This document shows positions 18,579-27,881 of a stretch of DNA of 57,143 bases, one piece after another. The DNA is from Lentimicrobium sp. (GTDB taxonomy: Bacteria > Bacteroidota > Bacteroidia > Bacteroidales > Lentimicrobiaceae): positions 1 through 57,143 of the forward strand of contig JAHYJC010000030.1 in the NCBI GenBank assembly GCA_019429275.1. Direction: 5' to 3'. The notes beneath the pieces were generated by a model, which worked only from the letters and a program-made list of their open reading frames with translations, did not search any database and had not been told where the DNA came from. Position 1 is the stretch's first letter, and every line of letters begins with the position of its first letter. A program made the position numbers and the translations under genes.

Positions 18579-19340
18579 ATGACTAAACAGCAGGCAGGTA
18601 TTATCATTCAGGCAAGAACCGGATCGTTAAGGCTTCCGGGAAAAATGACACTTCCTTTTTTTGAAGGCCTGAATCTGCTTGAATTGATGATCCGTAATTT
18701 TAACAAAATTGCAGGCGATATCCCTTTTGTGGTTGCCACAACAACATCGGTTAATGATGATATTATTATTGAAATATGCAGGCGAAATAAAGTACCTTTT
18801 TACAGAGGAGCAGAATCAGATGTACTTTCCAGGTTCACAGAAGCAGCCAAAGAATTTGGTTTTGAAACTGTAATCAGGGTTTGTGCCGATAATCCTTTTT
18901 TTGACCTTATTTCAACTCTGAAGCTTGTTTCAACAATCAAAGAAGAAGATGTGGATTATGTCGGCTATTCTCTTAATGGAATTCCTTCAATTAAAACCCA
19001 TATTGGACTATGGGGCGAAGCAGTGAAACTTTCTGGACTCGAAAAAGCAGCCAGCCTTACCCGGGAATCAGTTTACAGAGAACATGTCACAAACTTTGTG
19101 TATGGTAATCCTGATTTATTCAGGGTGATGTTGATTGATGCCCCATATAATCTTTGTAAACGGACAGATCTGAGGTTTACACTGGATACAAAGGAAGATT
19201 TTATGCTGCACCAGGAAATATACAGCAAATTTGCTGAATCTGGCGCTTGGGGAGATATTCCTGCGCTTATAAGTCTGGTTGATGAGAATCAATCATGCAA
19301 AATGATCATGCAGGAACAGATTATAAAGAACAGTAAATAA
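18579..19340 (+). CDS. SpsF-like cytidylyltransferase (CMP-nonulosonate synthetase candidate)
   Basis: The 253-residue protein has the nucleotidyltransferase opening IIIQARTGSLRLPGKMTL (residues 7-24), with the CTP-contacting R and K. VIRVCADNPFF follows near residue 106, its D taking the metal role, and YREHVT and RFTLDTKEDF come later. This is the SpsF/KdsB/NeuA-like cytidylyltransferase fold. As the first gene before a NeuB-type synthase and a phosphatase, it most likely activates the sugar acid made by them as the CMP form. It could instead be one of the looser SpsF-like proteins of unknown substrate. The next gene starts 20 bp later. Confidence 0.85.
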   Translation: MTKQQAGIIIQARTGSLRLPGKMTLPFFEGLNLLELMIRNFNKIAGDIPFVVATTTSVNDDIIIEICRRNKVPFYRGAESDVLSRFTEAAKEFGFETVIRVCADNPFFDLISTLKLVSTIKEEDVDYVGYSLNGIPSIKTHIGLWGEAVKLSGLEKAASLTRESVYREHVTNFVYGNPDLFRVMLIDAPYNLCKRTDLRFTLDTKEDFMLHQEIYSKFAESGAWGDIPALISLVDENQSCKMIMQEQIIKNSK

Positions 19341-19360
19341 TTTCACAGCAATTGTGTGAC

Positions 19361-20404
19361 ATGAAACATACTTACATAATTGGAGAAATCGGTCAAAACC
19401 ACAATGGTTCGGTTGAAATTGCCCTGCAATTAATTGATGCAGTGGCACAACCGGTAGTGGATAATTTGTTTGGTCGTGAGCTTTTGCCTATGGATGCTGT
19501 CAAACTCACCCGGCGCGATCTGAACGAAGAACTTTCGGCATCGGCAATGTTAAAACCTTACAATAGTCCTCATTCTTTCGGCAAAACCTATGGTGAGCAC
19601 CGGGCATTTCTTGAACTTGACGACAATCAGCATTTTGAAATTTACCGATATGCAAAATCAAAGGGCCTTGAATTTGTTGAAACTCTTTGTGCCAGGGGTT
19701 GCCTGAGTATGTTAAAGCTATTTCAACCCGACAGGTTGAAGGTGGCTTCGCGCGATCTGACCAACCATCTTTTACTTGATGCCATGGCCGAAACCAGGAT
19801 TCCACTGATACTTTCTACCGGAATGGGTGGGCCGGAGGAACTTGACAAAGCTCTCGATGTAATAACAAAGCACCACAATAATATCTCAATCTTACATTGT
19901 CTTTCGCAGTATCCGTCAGAGTACAGTAATATCAACCTGCACACAATCAGTTATTTAAAAAAGAATTATCCTGGTTATACGATTGGCTATTCCGATCATT
20001 CCATTGGAATTGTAATTCCCGCAGTAGCCGTGGCTTTGGGTGCTGAAATCATTGAAAAACACATCACGCTTGACAGAAATATGAAAGGTACTGACCACCA
20101 GGGTTCACTTGGAATTGATGGGATTTATCGTATGGTCAGAGATATCCGGAATGTTGAAATTTCGTTGGGTGAAGAGGAATTTTTTATCAGTGATGCAGTT
20201 AACGAAACACGCTATAAACTCGAACGTTCGGTGGCAACCCTTGATATTGTTAAGAAGGGCGAAGTTATCAGAGGGGAAATTCTGCATCTGTTAAGCCCCG
20301 GTAATGGTTTTAAATGGGAACAACGCGGAATGATTATCGGAAAAATTGCATCCACTGATATTCCTGCCAACGAAGTTATTTATCCTGAAATGCTGATGCC
20401 ATGA
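19361..20404 (+). CDS. NeuB-family nonulosonic acid synthase
   Basis: The enzyme condenses phosphoenolpyruvate with a six-carbon sugar or its phosphate to make a nine-carbon sialic-type acid. The 347-residue protein shows IIGEIGQNHNGS at the start, the barrel core with ILSTGMGG near residue 150 and HCLSQYPS. GYSDHSIGI and IIEKHITLDRNMKGTDHQGS complete the NeuB active-site signatures. A C-terminal SAF antifreeze-like domain (about 280-347, LLSPGNGFKWEQRGMIIGKI) covers the site in the dimer. The ATG at 19361 was chosen because the alternative at 19352 is TTG. The product could be KDN, Neu5Ac or another nonulosonate. KDN-type synthesis is favoured because a phosphatase gene follows and no epimerase or acetyltransferase is nearby. 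Confidence 0.9.
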   Translation: MKHTYIIGEIGQNHNGSVEIALQLIDAVAQPVVDNLFGRELLPMDAVKLTRRDLNEELSASAMLKPYNSPHSFGKTYGEHRAFLELDDNQHFEIYRYAKSKGLEFVETLCARGCLSMLKLFQPDRLKVASRDLTNHLLLDAMAETRIPLILSTGMGGPEELDKALDVITKHHNNISILHCLSQYPSEYSNINLHTISYLKKNYPGYTIGYSDHSIGIVIPAVAVALGAEIIEKHITLDRNMKGTDHQGSLGIDGIYRMVRDIRNVEISLGEEEFFISDAVNETRYKLERSVATLDIVKKGEVIRGEILHLLSPGNGFKWEQRGMIIGKIASTDIPANEVIYPEMLMP

Positions 20405-20922
20405 ATATAAAACTTGTGATTACAGATATAGATGGTGTATGGACCGATGGGGGCATGTACTACGACAATAACGGCAATGAATTTAAGAAGTTCAATACAT
20501 CCGACAGTGCCGGAGTGCTTATACTCAGGGGATTGAATATTCCACTGGCCATTATTACAGGAGAAGATGCCGAAATTGTAAAACGCCGGGCTGAGAAACT
20601 GAAAGTAGATTATCTGTTTATGGGCATTCGCAATAAGCTACTTGTAGCTAAAAATCTCTGTCATGATTTAGGGGTAAAACTTGAGGAAACAGCATTTATT
20701 GGTGATGATATCAATGATGTGCTTTTGCTGAGGGCTGCCGGGCTGAGTGCTACTCCGTCCAACGCTCCTGATTATGTCAGATCCGAAGCTCAATGGACAA
20801 TGACAAAAAAAGGCGGAGAAGGGGTTTTTAGAGAGTTTGTTGAAAGAATTGTAAACGAAATGGGCCTCTTTGAAAAATTCAAGACTGATTATTTTGACCG
20901 GATCAAAGGTTATAACGGATAA
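20401..20922 (+). CDS. KdsC-like HAD phosphatase, candidate nonulosonate 9-phosphate phosphatase
   Basis: The 173-residue protein is a compact HAD-type phosphatase without a cap domain. It has motif I TDIDGVWTDG (nucleophile D in DID, residues 8-10), motif II ITGED (about 53), and motifs III/IV FIGDDINDVLLL (about 100-111). It matches the KdsC family that removes phosphate from KDO-8-P. Overlapping the NeuB gene by 4 bp (ATGA), it more likely acts on the 9-phosphate made by that enzyme. The C-terminus runs 20 bp into the convergent glycosyltransferase gene. Confidence 0.88.
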   Translation: MNIKLVITDIDGVWTDGGMYYDNNGNEFKKFNTSDSAGVLILRGLNIPLAIITGEDAEIVKRRAEKLKVDYLFMGIRNKLLVAKNLCHDLGVKLEETAFIGDDINDVLLLRAAGLSATPSNAPDYVRSEAQWTMTKKGGEGVFREFVERIVNEMGLFEKFKTDYFDRIKGYNG

Positions 20923-22741
20923 AATCAATTATCCTTTCTGATGTGTTTCCATCAATTGAAAATGCATTTCTTCTGATAAATTTTTTTGTGGCATTTTCAT
21001 CAGGTGTTAGTTCGTTTGTCAGAATTTTTATAATCAGCACTTCCATTTCCTTTGAACCAACCGCTTTAAAAGCAACGCCCTGGCTGATGTATCCCTGAAT
21101 ATCCTGTTCAAGATGATCAAGAATGATGAGTGGCTTGTTGAAATATATTGCTTCTGATCCAACAGTAGAAAAGCAGGTGATTACAATTTTACAGGCCGCA
21201 ATTAACTGATACAAATCCATTCCAGATGTAACGGTATAATTCTTGCAGCCTGCTATTTTAGCAATTCTATGATAAAATTCCGGATATCCTGCTTCGGAAG
21301 GGTGAAGTTTAACTACCAGATGAAGATTTTTTATTTCTTTCACTGCATTGAACACGTCAAATGCGGCCCTCTCGCGCAATGAAGGATCCTGTTGCAATTG
21401 TGATGCAAAAACCACGATATCTTTCCCGGGTAAACCGAGCTGTTTGGTGAGGATTTCGCGACGCTCAAGGAGTAAAGGAATGATATCGGTGCGGGATTGT
21501 CCGGCCGTAAAAAGTCGGTCTGATGGATATCCGGAAATATTTCGCAGAAATTCCTTCCAGTAATCGCCCCAAACAATGGTTGAGTCGCAAATCAGGTTCC
21601 TGTTGATGTCATTTGCAGTGAAACGGTAAGCAGGATGCAGTTCATGAATGTTGCCGTGCTGTATGCCAATGGTGCGAATTTGGTTGCTTTTTGCGGCATC
21701 AAGAATTGCTTTAACAGCCGGACTGTTCTCATCGATGGTGGAAATAGATTTAAAATTTCCGAACTTAAAAAATCGTTTCCATGCCAGATTTTTGAACAGA
21801 TAAAACCGGCTTGCCTTATGAAAATCAAGCATCCTTTTAACCATCCATATCTCTTTTTCTGTGATTGATCCATCTAAAAGACTGAGAAGTTTATGCCTGA
21901 TTTCCCGATCGGCATGGCGAAAAATTTTCCAGATCTCAGGAGACATTGCAGCGCGAAGCAGAATATATTCGCCAAAAATCCTTTTCAGGTTTTTTCTGGG
22001 ATTGATAAGCATCCATTTTTTGATGGCAAATTTTTGTCCTCCGGAAAATTTCGGTTGTTCTATTTCATCAATGATCAAAAACTCTTTGTTGGCTTTGGCA
22101 AATACATAGGCCAGGTTATAATTTTCAGGTTCCGGCCTAAGAGTTTTGATGTTAAGACAGGGTTGCTTGGTGGCTCTGTCGATAAGCAGGTGTATCGATT
22201 CTGGATTATTAAAGGAATGAAAAAATCCGGATAAAAACCTTGCAAAAACAACCAGTGCATAACTTAGTTTTGACCAGAAACTTCCTGTTTTGCTTTGTGA
22301 CTTTGCCGAAAACCTGAATTCTACCTGTCCGTTAATTTTCTGAAGCATTGCAGTGTCAGGACCAGAGCTGTAGCAAATTACCTGTTCAAATCGTGATAAA
22401 AGATCTTTTATCAGCTCAATTTCATATGTCAGGTTACGCATGATAAAATAAATCCTGAACTTATGGTAATGCCAAAGGCTCATGCCATTGATTGTGAGAT
22501 TTTCAGAAATGGTGATTCCCTCATGTATAGTTTCTCCAAAACCAAGAAGGGCGTTCATTTCTTCAACATTGATCCTACGTTTGATGTCCGGATCCTGTTC
22601 TAAGGGCTGAAAATTCAATGATAATGATTCATGAGGGCTTGTGGAAAAGGCTGTCCATTCATTTCCTGAGTTCAGGGTTTCTGAAATCTCATTGACTTCA
22701 GATGCAGATATTGACCGGTTAATCAGAATGGCTCGCCTCAT
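20903..22741 (-). CDS. Large GT-B-like surface polysaccharide transferase, unassigned family
   Basis: A 612-residue cytoplasmic protein with an N-terminal half of no recognised family and a C-terminal half like the capsule- or CDP-glycerol-type transferases. TIGIQHGNIHELHP sits at about 395-408, VVFASQLQQDPSLRER opens the second Rossmann half, and HLVVKLHPSEAG lies near 490. CFSTVGSEAIYFNKPLIILD near 525-545 is the nucleotide-binding signature. Such proteins move CMP- or CDP-linked donors, including KDO and sialic acids. Its place between a CMP-nonulosonate cassette and a flippase makes it a candidate nonulosonate transferase. It overlaps the flippase gene by 4 bp and the HAD gene by 20 bp (convergent). 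Confidence 0.75.
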   Translation of the reverse strand: MRRAILINRSISASEVNEISETLNSGNEWTAFSTSPHESLSLNFQPLEQDPDIKRRINVEEMNALLGFGETIHEGITISENLTINGMSLWHYHKFRIYFIMRNLTYEIELIKDLLSRFEQVICYSSGPDTAMLQKINGQVEFRFSAKSQSKTGSFWSKLSYALVVFARFLSGFFHSFNNPESIHLLIDRATKQPCLNIKTLRPEPENYNLAYVFAKANKEFLIIDEIEQPKFSGGQKFAIKKWMLINPRKNLKRIFGEYILLRAAMSPEIWKIFRHADREIRHKLLSLLDGSITEKEIWMVKRMLDFHKASRFYLFKNLAWKRFFKFGNFKSISTIDENSPAVKAILDAAKSNQIRTIGIQHGNIHELHPAYRFTANDINRNLICDSTIVWGDYWKEFLRNISGYPSDRLFTAGQSRTDIIPLLLERREILTKQLGLPGKDIVVFASQLQQDPSLRERAAFDVFNAVKEIKNLHLVVKLHPSEAGYPEFYHRIAKIAGCKNYTVTSGMDLYQLIAACKIVITCFSTVGSEAIYFNKPLIILDHLEQDIQGYISQGVAFKAVGSKEMEVLIIKILTNELTPDENATKKFIRRNAFSIDGNTSERIIDFIRYNL

Positions 22742-24183
22742 ATGCGTTTTAGAAATCCGGAGATATCTCTCCTGTAAAGAATCAGCAGCGAAGTAATAAG
22801 TACAATAACTGATGCTGAAGCAGAAATATAAATGTTAAGGGAAAAAGTCTCCTTGATTATCTCAAAAATGATAACCAGGGTAACACATATAAGCGGACTG
22901 TAAAGCAATTTTGAAAGGTTCCATCGTATGGGTGATATTTTTCGAGAGTAAAAATAGGCACCCAATACCTGTAAAATGTCGGATACCATAATTGAAATAA
23001 CGGCTCCGTAAATAAAAAAATGTGGAATAAGCAGTAAATTAAGTATAATATTCACCGTAAGTGTTACCAGGTTCAGGTAAAGAAAAAACTGTGTTTTCTT
23101 TTGGTAATAAACTACAAATGAAAATATTATGTACTGTGTACGGGGAATATACCTTATAAAAATAAGCGCAATAAATGCTGAAGCCAGTTTAACATCTGTT
23201 TCATAAAATAGGGTAAGATAAAGCATCACAGGCAGAATAGCAATTGCTATAATTGCCTGAGATTGAGCCATAAGCATATTTGAAAGTGAACGGATATCAT
23301 CCTCACGTTTGGCAATGCCCTCCTTCATGTACCTGAAAATCTCAGGTTGTGTTGCACCTTGCATACCCTGCATAATAATCTGCATTCCGAGTGCAAAATT
23401 TACAGCTGTAAAATAAATTCCCAGGTCAGCAGGAAAGCGTTCCATAAAGTACTTATCGGCGAATGTAAGGCCCCATGTGAGTACTCCATACTGGAACAGT
23501 GGCCAGGCAAAGCGGTTCATAGAACCAAGAAGTACCCTGTCATATCTGAAGCCTGATGTGCGGTAGGAATAAGCCAGAACCCCAAGTGCAACTATACTGC
23601 TACCAACGGCACTTCCATAAACATATCCTAGGAAAGACATCTCGTAATAAAACAGCCCGATAAGCTGAAATGCAGTGCGAACGATTGCAGTGGCCAGGTT
23701 AACAATGATAAAAGCCCTGACTCTTTTTTCATTTCTGTATAGCGTTGCGGCTGAAATGTTTATTGATCGGTTAATGCCTGTAATTATTGCGGCAAATCCA
23801 TATACACTAAAGTTGCGCAAATTTTCCTGTGAAAACAGATTACCGATGTGATTTCTGAAAACAAAGGCCAGAATGAGCAGCAGAAACCCACGGAAAATAA
23901 TAGAGCTAAAAACCGAAGAAACCATGCTGTTGTAAGCTTTCCGGTCATCATTTACATCATAAAAAAAACGCGAGAGTGCGTTCCCCATCGAAAATAACGA
24001 AACTGTAAATGCCAATGAGGTAACCATTTCGGCCATGCCTATCTGGGCGAAGTCGGTGGCATTGAGTCGGTTGCTTCCTTCAATGATTGGCTGTATCAAA
24101 ACCTGAAGCACTGGAGGTACTGCTGCAACCGCTGTATATATCAACGAAAGTTTCAGATGTTCCTTAATATTTACAGTGCTCAT
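22738..24183 (-). CDS. Polysaccharide flippase (Wzx/MOP superfamily)
   Basis: The 481-residue protein has about twelve to fourteen membrane helices with the N-terminal pattern of lipid-linked oligosaccharide flippases. These move undecaprenyl-linked glycan units from the inner to the outer face of the cytoplasmic membrane. Charged residues inside helices (for example R in the RFFYDVNDDRKA loop and the E in YMKEGIAKRE) are typical. It is the first gene of a two-gene unit with the transferase. Its start lies 311 bp from the divergent sialidase-like gene, so the surface-glycan genes meet here. Confidence 0.88.
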   Translation of the reverse strand: MSTVNIKEHLKLSLIYTAVAAVPPVLQVLIQPIIEGSNRLNATDFAQIGMAEMVTSLAFTVSLFSMGNALSRFFYDVNDDRKAYNSMVSSVFSSIIFRGFLLLILAFVFRNHIGNLFSQENLRNFSVYGFAAIITGINRSINISAATLYRNEKRVRAFIIVNLATAIVRTAFQLIGLFYYEMSFLGYVYGSAVGSSIVALGVLAYSYRTSGFRYDRVLLGSMNRFAWPLFQYGVLTWGLTFADKYFMERFPADLGIYFTAVNFALGMQIIMQGMQGATQPEIFRYMKEGIAKREDDIRSLSNMLMAQSQAIIAIAILPVMLYLTLFYETDVKLASAFIALIFIRYIPRTQYIIFSFVVYYQKKTQFFLYLNLVTLTVNIILNLLLIPHFFIYGAVISIMVSDILQVLGAYFYSRKISPIRWNLSKLLYSPLICVTLVIIFEIIKETFSLNIYISASASVIVLITSLLILYRRDISGFLKRI

Positions 24184-24494
24184 CAGGTAATATTTACTGC
24201 AAAAATAGTTTATCGGAATTAAAAAGTGTCATTCCGATGTTTAATTGTTCTGAACTGAACAACTTTGCCTGATCTTTATCTTTAAGTTCAGGGAAAAAGC
24301 GGCATAAGTCCTAAGGGTATAGAATAGAAATTCAATTGATTATGTAAAAATGAAGATTCTTTCACTTCATTAAAAAAACTTTCTACCCGATTACACGATT
24401 TAATTCTGTTTTAATTTCAGAAGTCAAAAAATGTATGATTTTTGATTTTAAAAATGCGCAATTTTTATATGAATACATTTAACCTTTTTCCTGT
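24184..24494. other. Divergent intergenic region between flippase and sialidase-like genes
   Basis: No coding frame stands out in these 311 bases. For the flippase, the minus strand carries a perfect -7 box TATTTTTG (24200-24207), 17 nt before its start. Toward the sialidase-like gene there is only a weak TATCTTTA (about 24277-24284). The region near the sialidase start is AT-rich. Confidence 0.5.
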
Positions 24495-25886
24495 ATGTTA
24501 ACAACCAAAAGATTTTTTGCCCTTATCAACTTATCGGTTTTAATGTCAATTCCATTTTTGCTTATGGGACAAGTACAGATTTTCCCCAGCCTGGTAAGTG
24601 ATGATCATACGGCAGAAGGCTTTATGATAACTTTGCCGGATGGAAGCCTTCGCCATTTTTTCAGGTTAGATCCCGGAGAGAACGGCCACCATATTGGTAA
24701 TAATTCGCGTATTGTTCAACGGGCTTCTTCCGATCAGGGCTTTACCTGGACAGCTTTACATTCAGTTTATGAAGATGAATGGGACAACAGGAATGTTCAT
24801 GGAGGAGTGACTGAGGAGGGTCGTATAGTGTTGTTTTTCAGGCGATACAATGCAATAAACAGAAAAACTATTTCTACAAATTTTATCTATAGCATCGACT
24901 ATGGCGATACCTGGTCGGATATTCAAACCATTGCAACCGGACCTGCTGATAACCCGGGAACTCACAAAATGATCCATATTCCCGGCAAAGGTTACATGCA
25001 ATCGTTCTACACACCCTGGCTCTGTGAACTCCGATACAGTGATGATGGCACCAACTGGGATAAAGTTGGGTTCAGGTGGGATTTTAACGAGAGGAGAGAA
25101 ATCAAGATATCAGAAGCCTGCTTTTTAAATCTGGGTGAAGGAAAATTGATAGGACTGATGCGCGATGAATGGTTATCAAACTATTACCAGGTCATGTCAG
25201 CTGATAGTGGCACAACCTGGACAGAGCCTGTGAGGACAAACATTTCGATGCCATTTTTCACTCCATCTCCACAGCTTTTTTACGACTTTTTTACCAACAG
25301 AATATTTGTTATCGCAAATGACAGAAGGGGCTTAAGTGGCGGAAATTATGTGATGAATGATGCTGAATTTTATATCTATATGAATGATCCTGATGAAGCC
25401 TTTAATAACCCCAAATCCTATGTGCTTGCAGCCAGGTTCAACAGGCCATTCCCAAATTCGCACCATTTTTATGGTTATCCTACATATTCAAAGCTAGATG
25501 AGGGCAGATATCTCATTATGTTTACCGAATCCTATAAAAAAGAGAATGACAAGGAGCAGGCCGACTTTTATCAGTTTGAGCTGCTTACCAATTCATACAT
25601 GCCACTTGCAGATCAGGCCATTGTTAAAAGAACTGGCCCAAGGTTAAGAATTTTCCCTAATCCCATTGATCAGGTTTTTACAGCAGAGCTCAGCCAACTG
25701 GTACTTGGCGACAGAGTGACAATGGAAATTTACAATAATTCAGGACAACTTGTCTGGCAAAACGAAGAGGTAGGGTTCGATGGATTTAAACTGGATGTTG
25801 ATGTAAGCGATTATCCTTCGGGTGTTTATTATCTGAAGGTAATTTCAAACAATATGTCGGCAACTGAAACTATTGTGATTCAGTAA
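24495..25886 (+). CDS. Secreted sialidase-fold protein with T9SS sorting domain
   Basis: The 463-residue protein has a signal peptide (to about residue 25, LLMGQ) and a six-bladed sialidase-type propeller. The propeller carries Asp boxes SSDQGFTW (78-85), SIDYGDTW (133-140), SDDGTNW (about 180) and SADSGTTW (about 230). The C-terminal domain (about 375-463, from RIFPNP to GVYYLKV) is a type A T9SS sorting signal, so the enzyme is expected at the cell surface or outside. The RIP motif of classical sialidases is not evident, so substrate and activity are open. It may be another exo-glycosidase or lyase of this fold. It faces the nonulosonic acid locus. Confidence 0.85.
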   Translation: MLTTKRFFALINLSVLMSIPFLLMGQVQIFPSLVSDDHTAEGFMITLPDGSLRHFFRLDPGENGHHIGNNSRIVQRASSDQGFTWTALHSVYEDEWDNRNVHGGVTEEGRIVLFFRRYNAINRKTISTNFIYSIDYGDTWSDIQTIATGPADNPGTHKMIHIPGKGYMQSFYTPWLCELRYSDDGTNWDKVGFRWDFNERREIKISEACFLNLGEGKLIGLMRDEWLSNYYQVMSADSGTTWTEPVRTNISMPFFTPSPQLFYDFFTNRIFVIANDRRGLSGGNYVMNDAEFYIYMNDPDEAFNNPKSYVLAARFNRPFPNSHHFYGYPTYSKLDEGRYLIMFTESYKKENDKEQADFYQFELLTNSYMPLADQAIVKRTGPRLRIFPNPIDQVFTAELSQLVLGDRVTMEIYNNSGQLVWQNEEVGFDGFKLDVDVSDYPSGVYYLKVISNNMSATETIVIQ

Positions 25887-25917
25887 CATTAGCTAATTTT
25901 CGGATAAATTAATAAGG

Positions 25918-25945
25918 TATCGGTTTAAATGCCGATATCGGTTTT
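25918..25945 (+). terminator. Terminator after the sialidase-like gene
   Basis: TATCGG (25918-25923) pairs with CCGATA (25932-25937). TCGG and a T5 run follow (25941-25945). The stem is short, so this is a moderate call. Confidence 0.5.
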
Positions 25946-26012
25946 TCTATCAATCTGGTTTCAGGACTATTGCAGAATTCGGAGATAATATTCTACTGAT
26001 TTCAAAACTATT

Positions 26013-27017
26013 TCAAAAACCCGAAGCAGAGGTGTTGCCTGGCCCATCGGAAATATTTCCGTTTCTGTTATTTTTCCGTGCCACCGAAATGCTGGCATTC
26101 AGCTCAAAACCAATAAGTATGATGATGGCATTAAAATAAATCCACAGCATAAAAATAATCAGCGTGCCAATAGAACCATAGAGGGTGTTATACCGGGCGA
26201 AATTATTTACATAAAAGTTAAAGCCGACAGAGGCTGCAATAAAAAGGAGGGTTGTGATTGTAGAACCAGCTGAGATAAATCTGAACTTTAATTTGCGGCT
26301 TGGGGCAAAGTAGAATAAAACTGAGAAAGCAAAGAATAACAAACTCATAGTGATTATCCATTTTCCGGCGCTTAGCATAAATAAAGTGAGTTTATCGGTC
26401 AACAGATTATGTGTCTGCAGCCAGCTAAGTACCACTGGCCCCAAAGTTATCAGGGCAATAGCCACCACCACCAGCACAGAAAGCAGGAAAACAAGACCAA
26501 TTGCTACAAGACGTTGCCTGAAAGCTGAACGTGTTTCAATGGAATGATAGGTTTGATTAAAAGCTTCCATAAGGCTGGTTACACTATTGGTTGAGAAGTA
26601 CAAAGCCATCAGAAATCCAATAGAAAGTAAATTGCCCCGAGGCCGTTTGACTATGTCGAACAAAGTACCTTCAACGGTGCCATAAATTTGCTGTGGAATG
26701 AACTCTTCCATCAGGGCGAGCAGGCTATCCTGAAAGTTCTCAATCGGGATATAGGGTATAAGTGAAAAGAAGAACAGGATTGCAGGGAAAATGGCAAGAA
26801 AAAAATTGAACGAAAGTGCTGCCGCTCTGTTCGTTATGGCTCCTTTTTGAATTCCTTTAATAAAAAAGTTGGTCACATCAAAAAGAGGTACTCCATCAAA
26901 GCCCGGTAAAACCAACCGCTTAGACCAAATTAGAATTATCCTGACTGTGCGGCTTTTTAAAAAGCCTTTGTATAAACCAAGTGAATAGTTTACGATACGG
27001 TCAGATATTTTCTTCAT
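26013..27017 (-). CDS. YihY/BrkB-family inner-membrane protein
   Basis: The 334-residue protein has about six membrane helices and the family signature near the start of the domain: AAALSFNFFLAIFPAILFFFSL (about residues 62-83). GNLLSIGFLMALYFSTNS and LYGSIGTLIIFMLWIYFNAIIILIGFELNA near the end also fit. These are typical of the family once misnamed ribonuclease BN. The role is unknown, but it is widely conserved in the inner membrane. It overlaps the end of nadC by 17 bp and is probably translated with it. Confidence 0.9.
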   Translation of the reverse strand: MKKISDRIVNYSLGLYKGFLKSRTVRIILIWSKRLVLPGFDGVPLFDVTNFFIKGIQKGAITNRAAALSFNFFLAIFPAILFFFSLIPYIPIENFQDSLLALMEEFIPQQIYGTVEGTLFDIVKRPRGNLLSIGFLMALYFSTNSVTSLMEAFNQTYHSIETRSAFRQRLVAIGLVFLLSVLVVVAIALITLGPVVLSWLQTHNLLTDKLTLFMLSAGKWIITMSLLFFAFSVLFYFAPSRKLKFRFISAGSTITTLLFIAASVGFNFYVNNFARYNTLYGSIGTLIIFMLWIYFNAIIILIGFELNASISVARKNNRNGNISDGPGNTSASGF

Positions 27018-27861
27018 TGAAAAGATGTTGAAAAGCTTTTAAACTTAGGTCCAGGCTTTGAATGTGATGAGTCAACGCGCCCACGGAAATATAATTTACA
27101 CCTGTGGCTGCATATTCCCGAATGGTTTCAAGAGTAATGCCTCCTGATGCTTCGGTTTCAAATCTTTCATTAATAAGAATAACCGCGTCTTTGAGTTGTT
27201 CAGGTTTGAAATTGTCGAGCATAATGCGGTCAACTCCTCCTTTGTCAAGGACTTGTTGCAATTCTTCAAAGTTTCTGACTTCGATTTCTATCTGCAGGTT
27301 CAGTTTATTTTTAGTAAGATATTGATTAGCAGCATCGATAGCTTTTGATATTCCTCCGGCAAAATCAACATGGTTATCTTTGATCATTACCATATCGTAA
27401 AGGCCAAAGCGATGGTTGTAACCCCCTCCATGTCTTACGGCAAGCTTCTCAAGTTCGCGGAGCAGCGGGGTGGTTTTTCTGGTATCCAGGATTTTGGATT
27501 TTAATCCGGCAATTTCCTTAACATAGAGCGATGTTGTTGTGGCTATACCGCTCATTCTTTGCATAAAATTGAGTACCAGTCGTTCAGCCATCAGAATGGA
27601 GGCCGAAGGACCTTCAACGGTAAAAGCAATGTCACCTGCATGGATTTCGGCACCATCGGTTAAAAAGGGTTTAAAAACGATACGAGGATTTACTTTCTTA
27701 AAGACTTTTCGGGCAACCTCCATTCCCGAAAGTATTCCGTTTTGCTTAATCAGCAACCTGGCTTTACCCGTTTTGTTTTTGGGTATTGTTGATAATGTAG
27801 AGTGGTCACCGTTTCCGATGTCTTCGGTCAGTGCATTTTCAATAATGTCATCAATGGTCAT
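27001..27861 (-). CDS. nadC: Nicotinate-nucleotide pyrophosphorylase (carboxylating)
   Basis: NadC makes nicotinate mononucleotide from quinolinate and PRPP in NAD synthesis. The 286-residue protein has the N-terminal EDIGNGDHST (about residues 13-22), then ERLVLNFMQRMSGIAT and the DTRKTTPLLRELEKLAVRHGGG core (about 130-150), which binds quinolinate and the PRPP phosphates. MIKDNH, EIEVRNFEE, MLDNF and EASGGI complete the barrel. The length is normal. It lies 20 bp after the DUF4783-like gene and overlaps the BrkB gene, giving a three-gene unit. Confidence 0.96.
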   Translation of the reverse strand: MTIDDIIENALTEDIGNGDHSTLSTIPKNKTGKARLLIKQNGILSGMEVARKVFKKVNPRIVFKPFLTDGAEIHAGDIAFTVEGPSASILMAERLVLNFMQRMSGIATTTSLYVKEIAGLKSKILDTRKTTPLLRELEKLAVRHGGGYNHRFGLYDMVMIKDNHVDFAGGISKAIDAANQYLTKNKLNLQIEIEVRNFEELQQVLDKGGVDRIMLDNFKPEQLKDAVILINERFETEASGGITLETIREYAATGVNYISVGALTHHIQSLDLSLKAFQHLFNEENI

Positions 27862-27881
27862 GGAGAGGCTTTGCTGATAAC

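Noticed and set aside
19352-19360. Upstream start of the NeuB-type synthase
   Set aside because: The codon at 19352 is TTG. The ATG at 19361 gives the family-like start MKHTYIIGEIG.
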